DNA of 64,000 bases from M0108 sp044228795. GTDB lineage: Bacteria > Pseudomonadota > Gammaproteobacteria > Chromatiales > Chromatiaceae. The position numbers were made by a program, and so were the translations under genes. Where the stretch lies: assembly GCA_044228795.1 (NCBI GenBank), contig JBGAUE010000009.1, forward strand, positions 79,603 through 143,602, read 5' to 3'. Each line of letters starts with the position of its first letter. The first letter of the stretch is position 1. The notes beneath the pieces are model-generated. The model saw only the letters and a program-made list of their open reading frames with translations, was not told the origin of the DNA and made no database searches. Positions 15,479-24,170 of the stretch are shown here, piece after piece.

Positions 15479-15781
15479 TTAGTAGCGACGCCCACCACCC
15501 GGTCCACCGCCGCCGCCGCCCGTGCGCTGGGGACGGTCAGTGCGGGGCTTGGCCTGGTTGACGCGCATATTGCGCCCCTTGAGGGGGGTCTCGTTGAGGG
15601 CCTTGATGGCGGCATCCGCCTCGGAGTTGTTGGGCATCTCCACGAAGCCAAAGCCCTTGGACTGGCCAGAGAACTTGTCGCTAATTAGGCTGACGCTGGA
15701 GATTTCACCGTAAGCCCCAAAGGCCTCGCGTAGTTCGTCCTCGGTGACGCCGTATGAGAGGTTGCCAACGTAAATGTTCAT
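15479..15781 (-). CDS. RNA-binding protein with one RRM domain
   Basis: 100 residues: one RNA recognition motif with RNP2 (IYVGNL) at the start and RNP1 (KGFGFVEM) at about residue 43, then a Gly/Arg-rich tail (TGGGGGGPGGGRRY). Such small RRM proteins are common in cyanobacteria and gammaproteobacteria and are often cold-induced RNA chaperones. It follows an RhlE-type helicase on the same strand, a pairing that fits remodelling of RNA structure. Its AT-rich leader differs from the surrounding DNA and may be a temperature-responsive 5' region. Confidence 0.88.
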   Translation of the reverse strand: MNIYVGNLSYGVTEDELREAFGAYGEISSVSLISDKFSGQSKGFGFVEMPNNSEADAAIKALNETPLKGRNMRVNQAKPRTDRPQRTGGGGGGPGGGRRY

Positions 15782-15924
15782 GTCTCTTCTGTCTCGATAG
15801 ATCTGATGTGTATTGGCAAAAGAAGAACGGTCGAATAATCAATACACAACTTAATCGACGGTCGGATTCCGGGTTGCTTGCGCACACCCGAGAAGACGTA
15901 AGGGCCGAGATCGTAACATCATGA

Positions 15925-17199
15925 TCAACCTGCCTGACGAAGCCTTTGGCCATGCGTGCCCTGGCGCTGCAAGCCGCCTTGCCGGTGCGTACTGGGACCC
16001 TGTGGTCTCTGTAGCGGGCGGGGGCGTTGAGTGCGCGCGGGTTCTGGATCCGGAGGGGCGGACCCCAGGGGCAGGGGCTCGAAACCAAGGATGGTATGCA
16101 AAGGGATCTTGCGCTTGAGCAACCGTTGGATGTCGGCAAGCAGCTTATGTTCGTCCGGACTGACGAGCGACAGGGCAGTACCCTCGGAACCGGCGCGGCC
16201 GGTGCGCCCAATGCGGTGGACATAGTCCTCGGGCACATTGGGCAGTTCGTAGTTGACCACATGGGGTAGCCGGTCGATGTCCAGACCCCGGGCGGCGATA
16301 TCGGTCGCGACCAGGGCGCGAACTTGGCCCTGCTTGAAGCCCATGAGGGCCCGGGTGCGGGCGCTCTGACTCTTATTGCCGTGAATGGCGGCGGAATTGA
16401 TTCCGTCGGTTGTCAGTTGGTCGGACAGCCGGTTGGCGCCATGCTTGGTGCGCGTAAAGACCAGTACCTGCTCCCAGCCGCCGGCGTGGATGAGATGCGA
16501 CAGCAACTCACGCTTGCGGGTCTTATCCACGGGATGCGCCAGTTGCCGCACCAGGTCAGCGGTATCGTTGCGGCGCGCCACCTCGATAAAGGTGGGCGAA
16601 CGCAGTATGCCGGTGGCGAGTTGCTCGATCTCGGCGGAATAAGTGGCCGAAAAGAGCAGATTCTGCCGACGCGGTGGCAGGAGTTTCAGCACACGGCGAA
16701 TGTCATGGATAAAGCCCATATCAAGCATGCGGTCGGCCTCGTCCAGGACCAGGATCTCGATGCGTGACAGGTCGATAGTGCCCTGACCGGCATGGTCGAG
16801 CAGACGACCGGGGGTCGCAACCACCACATCGACGCCGACGCGCAGTCGATCTACCTGGGGCTGTATGCCGACACCGCCGAAAATAACGGCGGTACGCAGG
16901 GGGAGGAATTGGCCATAGGTGCGCACGCTCTCCTCGACCTGGGCCGCCAACTCACGGGTGGGCGTCAGAACCAGGGCACGGGGTTGACGGCCGGTCCTGG
17001 GCCGGCTGTGGAGTAGCTGGAGAATCGGCAGGGCGAAGGCAGCGGTTTTGCCGGTACCGGTCTGGGCGCCGGCCAGAATGTCGCCACCGGCGAGCACCGC
17101 CGGGATGGCCTGGGCCTGAATGGGGGTGGGATCGTCATAGCCTTGGGCGTCAATTGCCCGCAGCAATTCGGCCCTGAGGCCGAGGGAAGAAAAGGTCAT
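15925..17199 (-). CDS. rhlE: DEAD-box RNA helicase, RhlE type
   Basis: 424 residues from the ATG at 17199 (AGGAG upstream; GTG at 17205 is an alternative). The motifs appear in order: Q motif (PTPIQAQAIP), Walker A AQTGTGKT, PTRELA, TPGRLLD, DEAD (VLDEADRML), SAT, then helicase domain 2 with TDIAARGLD and HRIGRTGRAG. ATP-driven unwinding of short RNA duplexes in ribosome assembly or mRNA decay is the family role. The tail after about residue 380 is Pro/Gln/Arg-rich, a flexible RNA-binding end. rhlE is my best symbol; the paralogue assignment within DEAD proteins is not certain. Confidence 0.88.
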   Translation of the reverse strand: MTFSSLGLRAELLRAIDAQGYDDPTPIQAQAIPAVLAGGDILAGAQTGTGKTAAFALPILQLLHSRPRTGRQPRALVLTPTRELAAQVEESVRTYGQFLPLRTAVIFGGVGIQPQVDRLRVGVDVVVATPGRLLDHAGQGTIDLSRIEILVLDEADRMLDMGFIHDIRRVLKLLPPRRQNLLFSATYSAEIEQLATGILRSPTFIEVARRNDTADLVRQLAHPVDKTRKRELLSHLIHAGGWEQVLVFTRTKHGANRLSDQLTTDGINSAAIHGNKSQSARTRALMGFKQGQVRALVATDIAARGLDIDRLPHVVNYELPNVPEDYVHRIGRTGRAGSEGTALSLVSPDEHKLLADIQRLLKRKIPLHTILGFEPLPLGSAPPDPEPARTQRPRPLQRPQGPSTHRQGGLQRQGTHGQRLRQAG

Positions 17200-17205
17200 G
17201 AACAC

Positions 17206-17727
17206 TCCTGGAAGGGATGCGCCAAGTGAGGTGCATCCTTAGGAACTCCGGACGCCGTCGCAACGGGACGACAGGGGGAGAAGGGGGATGAAATGGAGGC
17301 CGCCAGGTGGGCACTGGCCTGATCCAAACGAAAATGGGTGTACAGAGGAAGCGTGCCTAGGGGGTGTTGTGGGCGCGAACTGTATGGCGCGATTATCTGC
17401 GGCGGAGTATAACCTAGCGCCAGGATTTGTGAAGTGGAGATTAGGGATGCCTATACCCCAACCAGGGCGGGCTCTTGGGTGCCTAGGTCTACTAGGCTGG
17501 GTCCAAATCGGGCCAGAGTTCTCTGAGGCATGGGTGTGGGAATCTCTTGTTCATGAGTCGCCTGATTATGCTATACATTGCCGAAATTGACTTTTGTCAT
17601 TGATCTGGCCTCGGCCTGGGTAAGCCAAGCTGGGTTGAATCCAATGGCCAGGTCAGGACTCAATACCAAGCGCCCGCCAGAGGCGCGCCGATAAAGACAG
17701 GCTCAACCTGCGGAGTTAACAACCACC
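17206..17727. other. Intergenic region without a supported gene
   Basis: About 520 bases between the divergent helicase and sucA. I see no ORF with coding character, no tRNA and no strong hairpin. It must contain both promoters; a possible -10 TATACA near 17572 for sucA has only a poor -35 match, so I do not mark one. Confidence 0.5.
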
Positions 17728-20580
17728 ATGAGCGCTTTGATCGAGATGTTTCGCGCCTCGAGCGCGCTGTATGGAGGCAACGCGGCCTTCATCGAAGACC
17801 TTTACGAGCGTTACCTCGCCGATCCGGAGAGCGTGGACCTCGCCTGGCGGCAACGCTTCGACATCATGCGTGGCGCGGCCGCGAATGATGTCCCCCACGG
17901 TCCCGTCAAGGAAAATTTCCTGCGCCTGGCGCGGGAGAGCCCAGTCCGGCCTTTGGTTCGCTCCTCGGAGCGACTGGAACCGGCGGCGGCTGAGAAGCAG
18001 GCCGCGGTCCTGCGGCTCATCAATGCCTATCGTTTTCGTGGTCATCAGGTCGCCGACCTGGACCCCATCCATCTCCGTCAAAAGCCGCTGATAGTCGATC
18101 TGGACCCGGCCTTCTATCAGTTGGGGGAGGCGGATCTGGATCAGACCTTCCACACCGGTTCCCTCTACGCCCCCGACCGTATGCGCCTGAGCGATATTAT
18201 TGACCTCATGCGGGAGATTTACTGCGGCTCCGTGGGCTCCGAGTATATGCACATCACCATCGTTGAGGAAAAGCGTTGGATACAGAAGCGGCTGGAGGGG
18301 TACCGTGCCAAGCCTGAATTGGAGTCCGAGGACCGCCGTTGGCTGTTGACCCTGCTGACGGCAGCGGAAGGTCTGGAGCGCTATCTCCACGCGCGTTATG
18401 TCGGCCAGAAGCGCTTTTCGCTGGAAGGCGCCGAGGCCATGATCCCTCTTATTGATGAACTGATTCAGCGCGCCGGGCGCAAGGGCATCAAAGAGGTGAT
18501 CATTGGCATGGCCCATCGCGGGCGACTCAATGTCCTCATCAACCTTCTGGGCAAGCCGCCCAAGACCCTCTTTGACGAATTCGAGGGCCGCGTCCCTCAC
18601 GTGGGAGACAGGGCCGGGGACGTTAAGTACCACCTGGGCTTTTCATCCGACGTGGAGACCCCTGGCGGTAGCGTCCACCTGGTTCTGGGGTTCAACCCCT
18701 CCCATCTGGAAATTGTCAATCCGGTCATCGAGGGCTCGGTGCGTGCCCGTCAGCGGCGCCGCCGTGACCGTACCGGTGACCAGGTCCTCCCCCTGCTGAT
18801 CCATGGCGATTCGGCCTTTGCTGGTCAGGGCGTGGTGCCTGAGACCCTGCAACTCTCCCAGACCCGCAGTTACGGTACCGGTGGCACTGTCCATGTCGTA
18901 GTCAACAACCAAATCGGCTTTACTACCAGCCATCCCCTGGACGTCCGTTCCACTCCCTATTGCACCGATGTGGCCAAGATGGTTCAGGCCCCGGTCTTCC
19001 ATGTGAACGGCGATGACCCGGAGGCGGTCATTTTTGTGACACGCATGGCCCTTGATTATCGCAACCAGTTCCACAAGGACGTCGTGATCGACCTGGTCTG
19101 CTATCGCCGTCTGGGCCATAACGAGGCTGACGAGCCCGCCGTGACTCAGCCCATGATGTACAAGAAAATCCGCGCTCATGCCACGGCCCGGGAGGTTTAC
19201 GCGCAGCGTTTGGCTGATCTGGACATCCTGGTCAAGGAAGATGCGGAGGCCATGGTCGAGAAGTATCGCACCTCGATCGAACATGGTGTGGTGATGGCTC
19301 GTCCTGTGATGTGCGGATTGGACAACAGCTTCCGGGTATCCTGGCGGGCCTTCGCCGGTAAGGATTGGGACCAGGATGTGGATACGGGTCTGTCGCGCGC
19401 CGGACTGCAAGACCTGGCCCAGCGACTTCTGCAGTTACCCGAGGGCTTTGAACTTCATCCCAGGGTCAGTAAGATCTGGAACGAGCGGCGCAAAATGGCC
19501 AAGGGTGATCAGTTGGCCGACTGGGGGTTCTGCGAGAACCTGGCCTACGCGAGTCTGGTTGATGCCGGCTTCCCCGTGCGCCTCTCGGGACAGGACTGCG
19601 GCCGTGGTACCTTCTTCCATCGCCATGCCAAGATCCACGACCAACTCACGGGGGATAGCTACACCCCCTTGCAGCACATGGGCGAGAATCAGGGGCCCTT
19701 CATTGCCATCGACTCCATCCTGTCGGAGGAGGCGGTATTGGCTTATGAGTATGGGTATGCCCTGGCCGAACCCAATCACCTCACCCTCTGGGAGGCCCAG
19801 TTTGGGGATTTTGCCAATGGTGCCCAGGTGGTTATCGACCAGTTCATTACCTCTGCTGGCACCAAGTGGAATCTGGATTGCGGCTTGGTGATGCTGCTGC
19901 CTCATGGCCTGGAGGGACAGGGCGCCGAACACTCCTCGGCCCGCCTGGAACGCTATCTGCAACTTTGCGCCGAGGAGAACATTCAGGTTTGTGTTCCGAG
20001 TACCCCGGCCCAGATGTTCCATTTGCTGCGCCGCCAATTGCTGCGGAATTACCGTCGGCCCCTGATCGTCATGACGCCTAAGAGCTTGTTACGCCATCGT
20101 CTGGCGACCTCCAACCTGGAAGAATTGGAGAATGGTCGCTTTCAACCCGTGATCGGCGAGATTGATGCCCTGGATCCGGTGGATGTGAAGCGGGTGATCA
20201 TGTGCAGCGGCAAGGTCTATTACGATCTGCTGGAGGCCCGGCGCGCCCGAGGCCTCACGGATGTGGCCATCCTGCGGCTGGAGCAGCTCTATCCCTTCCC
20301 CCGGGAACAGTTCGCCGCCGCCCTGGCCCCCTACGCCACTGCAACCCAATTCATCTGGTGTCAGGAGGAGCCGCAGAACCAAGGTGCCTGGGACCAGATC
20401 AAGCACCGATTCCACCGCCTGCTGGCGGATAACCGACACGTGTGCTACGCGGGACGGGCCATTTCGGCTGCTCCGGCGGTTGGCCACCGTAACGTCCATG
20501 TCGAACAGCAGGAGCGCCTTATCGACGAGGCCCTCTCTGGCCAGCTCAACGAAAAACAAAATCGCAGGATCCCGTTATGA
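17728..20580 (+). CDS. sucA: 2-oxoglutarate dehydrogenase E1 component
   Basis: 950 residues, close to the usual 930-950. It decarboxylates 2-oxoglutarate with thiamine diphosphate and transfers the succinyl group to E2 in the TCA cycle. Visible: the N-terminal E2-binding region (YLADPESVDLAWRQRF), GMAHRGRLNVLINLLGK, HGDSAFAGQGVVPETLQ and VVNNQIGFTT around the cofactor, RRLGHNEADEPAVTQP, and the C-terminal LLPHGLEGQGAEHSS and EEPQNQGAWDQI segments. The stop overlaps the sucB start (ATGA), so the two are translationally coupled. A full E1 shows that the TCA cycle can run oxidatively here, which not all purple sulfur bacteria need. Confidence 0.95.
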   Translation: MSALIEMFRASSALYGGNAAFIEDLYERYLADPESVDLAWRQRFDIMRGAAANDVPHGPVKENFLRLARESPVRPLVRSSERLEPAAAEKQAAVLRLINAYRFRGHQVADLDPIHLRQKPLIVDLDPAFYQLGEADLDQTFHTGSLYAPDRMRLSDIIDLMREIYCGSVGSEYMHITIVEEKRWIQKRLEGYRAKPELESEDRRWLLTLLTAAEGLERYLHARYVGQKRFSLEGAEAMIPLIDELIQRAGRKGIKEVIIGMAHRGRLNVLINLLGKPPKTLFDEFEGRVPHVGDRAGDVKYHLGFSSDVETPGGSVHLVLGFNPSHLEIVNPVIEGSVRARQRRRRDRTGDQVLPLLIHGDSAFAGQGVVPETLQLSQTRSYGTGGTVHVVVNNQIGFTTSHPLDVRSTPYCTDVAKMVQAPVFHVNGDDPEAVIFVTRMALDYRNQFHKDVVIDLVCYRRLGHNEADEPAVTQPMMYKKIRAHATAREVYAQRLADLDILVKEDAEAMVEKYRTSIEHGVVMARPVMCGLDNSFRVSWRAFAGKDWDQDVDTGLSRAGLQDLAQRLLQLPEGFELHPRVSKIWNERRKMAKGDQLADWGFCENLAYASLVDAGFPVRLSGQDCGRGTFFHRHAKIHDQLTGDSYTPLQHMGENQGPFIAIDSILSEEAVLAYEYGYALAEPNHLTLWEAQFGDFANGAQVVIDQFITSAGTKWNLDCGLVMLLPHGLEGQGAEHSSARLERYLQLCAEENIQVCVPSTPAQMFHLLRRQLLRNYRRPLIVMTPKSLLRHRLATSNLEELENGRFQPVIGEIDALDPVDVKRVIMCSGKVYYDLLEARRARGLTDVAILRLEQLYPFPREQFAAALAPYATATQFIWCQEEPQNQGAWDQIKHRFHRLLADNRHVCYAGRAISAAPAVGHRNVHVEQQERLIDEALSGQLNEKQNRRIPL

Positions 20581-21809
20581 CCCCCTCTACTGAAGTCCTG
20601 GTACCCGCCCTCCCGGAGTCCGTCGCCGACGCCACCGTCCTCGCTTGGCATAAGCAGCCGGGCGATCGGGTCAAGAAAGACGAAAACCTGGTCGATCTGG
20701 AGACCGACAAGGTCGTCTTGGAGGTGCCAGCCCCCGCCGACGGTCACTTGTCCGAGATTCTCATGTCGGTCGGTGAAGTGGTCACCGCCGCCACGGTTCT
20801 GGGTCGCATTGGCGCGGCTGGTGGTACCTCGGTTGCCGAGGCCGAGGTTGCCAAGCCAGCCGCCGTCGCCAGTGCCCCTGCTGGAGTGGCGCCGGCAGTG
20901 GGTGCCGTGCTGGCCCCCGCCGCCCGTCGCCTGGTCAAAGAGCTGGATCTCAATCCCGACGAGATCGCGGGCAGCGGTAAGGATGGTCGCATCCATAAGA
21001 GCGATGTTGTGGCTCACCTCGACCAGCGCGAGGCCAGCAGTCCCACCGCCGCCGATCCCGACACGGCCCTTCCCTATGCCCAGGTCCCAGGTCTGAGCGG
21101 CGAGGCGGGCAGGCCCGAGCAGCGCGTACCCATGACGCGCCTGCGCGCTCGCGTCGCCGAGCGTCTGGTCCAGGCCCAGCAGACCGCCGCCATCCTGACC
21201 ACCTTCAATGAAGTGGACATGCAGCCCATCATGGAGCTGCGGAACAAGTACAAGGATCAGTTTGAGAAGGCCCATGGCGTGCGCATGGGGTTCATGTCCT
21301 TCTTTGTCAAAGGAACGGTGGAGGCCCTCCGGCGCTTCCCCATCATCAATGCCTCGGTGGACGGCGCCGACATCATTTACCACGGCTATTATGACATTGG
21401 TATCGCCGTCAGCAGCCCCCGCGGCCTGGTGGTGCCCATCCTGCGCAATTGCGATCAACTCACCATGGCTGGCGTGGAGCAGGGCATTAGTGATTTCGGC
21501 CGCAAGGCCAAGGATGGCACCTTGAGCTTCGAGGACTTAACGGGCGGCACCTTCTCGATCACCAATGGCGGCGTCTTTGGGTCCCTGCTCTCGACACCCA
21601 TCCTCAATCCGCCTCAGAGCGCCATCCTCGGGATGCACAAGATTCAGGAGCGTCCCATGGTGGTGCAGGGCCAGATCGTGGCTCGTCCCATGATGTATCT
21701 TGCCCTCTCCTATGACCATCGCGTTATCGATGGCCGCGATGCCGTCCAGTTCCTCGTCACTATCAAGGAGATGTTGGAAGACCCGTCGCGGCTGCTTCTC
21801 GGAGTCTGA
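20577..21809 (+). CDS. sucB: Dihydrolipoamide succinyltransferase (E2 of 2-oxoglutarate dehydrogenase)
   Basis: 410 residues. The N-terminal lipoyl domain carries its Lys in LETDKVVLEV at about residue 43, an Ala/Pro-rich linker follows, then the E3-binding domain (LAPAARRLVKELDL to DGRIHKSDVV, about 115-155) and the catalytic acyltransferase domain ending SYDHRVIDGRDAVQFL with the HxxxDG active site. It transfers succinyl from lipoamide to CoA. No lpd gene follows, so E3 must be encoded elsewhere; the nearby sthA is not a lipoamide dehydrogenase because it lacks the redox disulfide. Confidence 0.95.
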   Translation: MTPSTEVLVPALPESVADATVLAWHKQPGDRVKKDENLVDLETDKVVLEVPAPADGHLSEILMSVGEVVTAATVLGRIGAAGGTSVAEAEVAKPAAVASAPAGVAPAVGAVLAPAARRLVKELDLNPDEIAGSGKDGRIHKSDVVAHLDQREASSPTAADPDTALPYAQVPGLSGEAGRPEQRVPMTRLRARVAERLVQAQQTAAILTTFNEVDMQPIMELRNKYKDQFEKAHGVRMGFMSFFVKGTVEALRRFPIINASVDGADIIYHGYYDIGIAVSSPRGLVVPILRNCDQLTMAGVEQGISDFGRKAKDGTLSFEDLTGGTFSITNGGVFGSLLSTPILNPPQSAILGMHKIQERPMVVQGQIVARPMMYLALSYDHRVIDGRDAVQFLVTIKEMLEDPSRLLLGV

Positions 21810-21964
21810 TTTTCCCGGGTCGGGGCCAAGGATTGGCCCCATCATCTCTGGAAGCCACCGCATTCTTGGTTAAGCGCTGGCTGGATCATGAAAGGGGGAA
21901 GGTTGGCGCGGCTAGCGCCTTGATTTCGACCCTCTGGACATCAAGGCCACATTCTCATCGGCCC

Positions 21965-22645
21965 TTATTTGCGAACCGAATCGACCCCTTTATGCGGAAT
22001 GAAAAGACCACACCCCATGTTGCGGTGAGGTCCCAATCCGGTTGCCTGGAGGCGGATGGATTCCGCGGGGGAGAGGTCAGCAAGCAGGAGGCTGCGGGTT
22101 TGCAAACCACCGCCTGGGATGGTCAGGGTGGTGGTTTTGCCGCATAGGGCCTTACGGACGCCAACATTCAGATGATGGAGTTCAAGTGCCATGCGGGTCA
22201 GGAAGGCCTCTTCATCCTCGCCGTCCTGGCACACGACATAACGGGCGAGAAGGGTGGTCTCCTTGCTGAGGGGCCTGAGCTTGGCCTCGCCGACGGTCAG
22301 AGGGCAACCAGCTATGTCCAGGGTGCGTCCCCGCAGGCCCCGGATCAGATCGTCTAGTCGCTCATGACGCATGCGTATGGTTAGCTTGGTGCGGCGGGAG
22401 ACAATGAGATGACTTTCGGCGCCGTGCACGGGCCTTTCCCAACCATTTTGGGAGCCGGCGACGTGAATGTTATGCACACCCGCGTCGGCCTCTTCGCCAA
22501 ACCACGGCAGAGCCTGCATGAGGGCGCTGGATAAGGCATGAGCATGGTCAACGGGTAGCCGCTTGCAGTCGATGGTGAACAGGATATCGACGACGTCTTC
22601 CGTGACTTCGCACTCGCGTTCACTGGGATCTTCTCGCCAAAACAT
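21965..22645 (-). CDS. Cas6/Cmx6-like RNA endonuclease homologue (no CRISPR array seen)
   Basis: 226 residues resembling the Cas6/Cmx6 family of type I CRISPR systems (Myxan variant). The family features I recognise are the N-terminal VDILFTIDCKRLPVDHAHALSS segment with a candidate catalytic His, ALPWF, a GVHNIHV turn, SRRTKLTIR, the LRGRTLDIAGCPLTVGE strand pair, and above all the C-terminal glycine-rich loop (GLGPHRNMGCGLFIPHK) preceded by SPAESIRLQ. Cas6 proteins cut CRISPR precursor RNA at hairpins. No repeats, no cas1/2/3/5/7 and no spacers occur in the window. It is the last gene of a three-gene operon, 12 bases behind the helical-repeat protein. Possibly repurposed for another RNA; that is inference. 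Confidence 0.72.
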   Translation of the reverse strand: MFWREDPSERECEVTEDVVDILFTIDCKRLPVDHAHALSSALMQALPWFGEEADAGVHNIHVAGSQNGWERPVHGAESHLIVSRRTKLTIRMRHERLDDLIRGLRGRTLDIAGCPLTVGEAKLRPLSKETTLLARYVVCQDGEDEEAFLTRMALELHHLNVGVRKALCGKTTTLTIPGGGLQTRSLLLADLSPAESIRLQATGLGPHRNMGCGLFIPHKGVDSVRK

Positions 22646-22657
22646 AATGTTACCCTG

Positions 22658-23383
22658 TCAGTTTACCGGCAGACGCTCGCGCAGAGCATCACGGTCAAAC
22701 CACCATTCATCCTGAACCAGAACATCAACCACGTTGCGCATTCGGACTAGAAATTTCTCGGGTTGGTTGAGTTCGAGCTTCTCCATCCAATAGTCAAAGG
22801 CCTCCTGGCTATCCACGCCGCCATGGCGGCGGGCTACCTGGCCGAGGATCTGACTGGCGAAGAACATGAGGTTTTCCCTCTGGGTACCTTCCGCGCGCAT
22901 ATCGGCGAGGAAGAGGGCAGTGGTAGCGGCAACGGCGGCACCATCGGCGTCGTCGGGGGTCTCCTCGACGATATGGGTCAGCAATTCCACGGAGAGGTCG
23001 GGGTCCATGGGATAAGTGACCGCCAGCCAGATTCCCTGGCCCAGGGCAGCCAGGGATTGGGGCTGATCAGCCTGGAAGAGGACGTCGCAGGCGTCGGCGG
23101 CAGACTCGAAGTCCTCATGGGCGATGAAGACGTTGAGCGCTTCCCGGCCAAGGGGCCATGCCTCTTTGCCACGTTCAAGGCCAACCAGGGCGCGAGCCAT
23201 CTGAAGGTGGGCATCGGCGAGTTCGGTGTCGGGGGCTCTTGAGCGTTTAAGGTCATCAAGTCGTTCGAGGAGGGCATCCAGATGAGATTCTAGAGCGGCC
23301 TGCTCGGCGCCCCGGTTGAGGCTGGCATGCGCTGTGGAATCAGCCAGTTGCCGGCTGCTAATGTCCAAGGTGTTGAGGTCCAT
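22658..23383 (-). CDS. Helical-repeat (TPR-like) hypothetical protein
   Basis: 241 acidic residues with paired helices resembling divergent tetratricopeptide repeats, for instance ADAHLQMARALVGLERGKEAWPLGREAL followed by DFESAADACDVLFQADQ. No signal peptide or membrane segment, so cytoplasmic. I do not recognise a named family. It is the middle gene of an operon: 27 bases behind the 63-residue protein and 12 bases ahead of the Cas6-like gene. Helical repeats usually bind a protein partner; the Cas6-like product is the obvious candidate. Confidence 0.7.
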   Translation of the reverse strand: MDLNTLDISSRQLADSTAHASLNRGAEQAALESHLDALLERLDDLKRSRAPDTELADAHLQMARALVGLERGKEAWPLGREALNVFIAHEDFESAADACDVLFQADQPQSLAALGQGIWLAVTYPMDPDLSVELLTHIVEETPDDADGAAVAATTALFLADMRAEGTQRENLMFFASQILGQVARRHGGVDSQEAFDYWMEKLELNQPEKFLVRMRNVVDVLVQDEWWFDRDALRERLPVN

Positions 23384-23410
23384 GGCTTTGTCCTGGTGGC
23401 ATTTTTCAGT

Positions 23411-23602
23411 CTAGCGGATCAGGCCGCTAAAGGCAGCCTCGAGCCGATCCTCCCAGTTATCGGGGGTATCGGGATAGGGAGGCTTGAGATCGATACGGAA
23501 GAAGCGCTCACCATTTCGGGCAATCTCCTGGATGATTGGCGCCAGATCCTCGAAGGAGTCGATTTCCTTGTTGGCCACCAGAATGTCGCTGAGTTTCAAC
23601 AT
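23411..23602 (-). CDS. Small hypothetical protein, 63 residues
   Basis: A compact acidic protein beginning MLKLSDILVANKEIDSFEDL and ending EDRLEAAFSGLIR, with a central segment FFRIDLKPPYPDTPDNWED. It has no membrane segment or known motif that I recognise, yet composition and codon use are gene-like and the spacing to the next gene is tight. It is the first gene of the operon with the Cas6-like protein. Confidence 0.65.
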   Translation of the reverse strand: MLKLSDILVANKEIDSFEDLAPIIQEIARNGERFFRIDLKPPYPDTPDNWEDRLEAAFSGLIR

Positions 23603-23792
23603 GCGTTTTGATTTCCGCTAGGTTCAAAGTCTGGGGACGGATATGCAGCCACAGCCACGAAATGCAACGGGGTGGCAACCCATGAAAAACCTGCCCAGGG
23701 TGTAATAAAAGGCGGGTAAGGAGAGGAGATGAGGGTCCCTATGCGTGCCTGACGCGACTGAATAAATTAGCATAAGGTTATATTATCGACCA

Positions 23793-23821
23793 TTGACCAG
23801 ATGTGAGTAATGCCGTAGAAT
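23793..23821 (+). promoter_or_regulatory. Sigma-70 promoter of the dsr operon (candidate)
   Basis: TTGACC at 23793-23798 and TAGAAT at 23816-23821 are 17 bases apart, five of six matches in each box. Transcription would start near 23828, giving a leader of about 340 bases before dsrA. Confidence 0.5.
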
Positions 23822-23827
23822 TTCTAA

Positions 23828-24170
23828 CAAATACGGGCTCCTCCGCCTGGGTTCCGAATGATAGGAATAGCTTGTGGGGTGGCATCGGTAGGCGGGTCCT
23901 AAGCTTCTATCCCGTCTATCCCACAAGAGATAGAAGTTGGGTAAGCATATCTCCCCCTCAGTGGAATAGCCCTTCACTGGAGCCAAGGGTATATTAGAGC
24001 GCGACCAGGCCCATACCCGCCCGGAGCAGGTGGCAGGACCCCTAGACACGGCGGTTACCCGCCGCTGTTAAGTTCCAAATTATGGGGCCTCGCAGCTCTT
24101 ATCAAGCCGCGAGTCCGTGACAATAAGGCTTCCACTTTTCTGAATTAAGATAGACAGGAGAGACAGCGCA
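23828..24170 (+). promoter_or_regulatory. Structured 5' leader of dsrA
   Basis: The region between the promoter match and dsrA has no gene but several inverted repeats. CTTGTGGG (23871-23878) pairs with CCCACAAG (23920-23927). CTTCTATC (23904-23911) pairs with GATAGAAG (23929-23936). CGGCGG (24049-24054) pairs with CCGCCG (24059-24064) over a 4-base loop. The first two helices overlap in space, so they are mutually exclusive, as in an attenuator or riboswitch. A 14-codon ORF (23858-23902) with one Cys codon lies across the first arm; its ribosome-binding site is poor. AGGAG at 24156-24160 serves dsrA. Confidence 0.45.

Noticed and set aside
17288..17590. 100-codon frame between the helicase and sucA
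   Set aside because: Many Gly, Trp and Cys residues, no ribosome-binding site and no motif; it looks like chance.
23783..24049. 88-codon frame on the minus strand in the dsr leader
   Set aside because: Composition (Arg, Ser, Tyr, Pro) is not protein-like, no ribosome-binding site is present, and it overlaps the inverted repeats of the leader.
21965..24170. CRISPR array near the Cas6-like gene
   Set aside because: I looked for regularly spaced 28-37 base repeats on both sides of the gene and through the gaps of the window and saw none.
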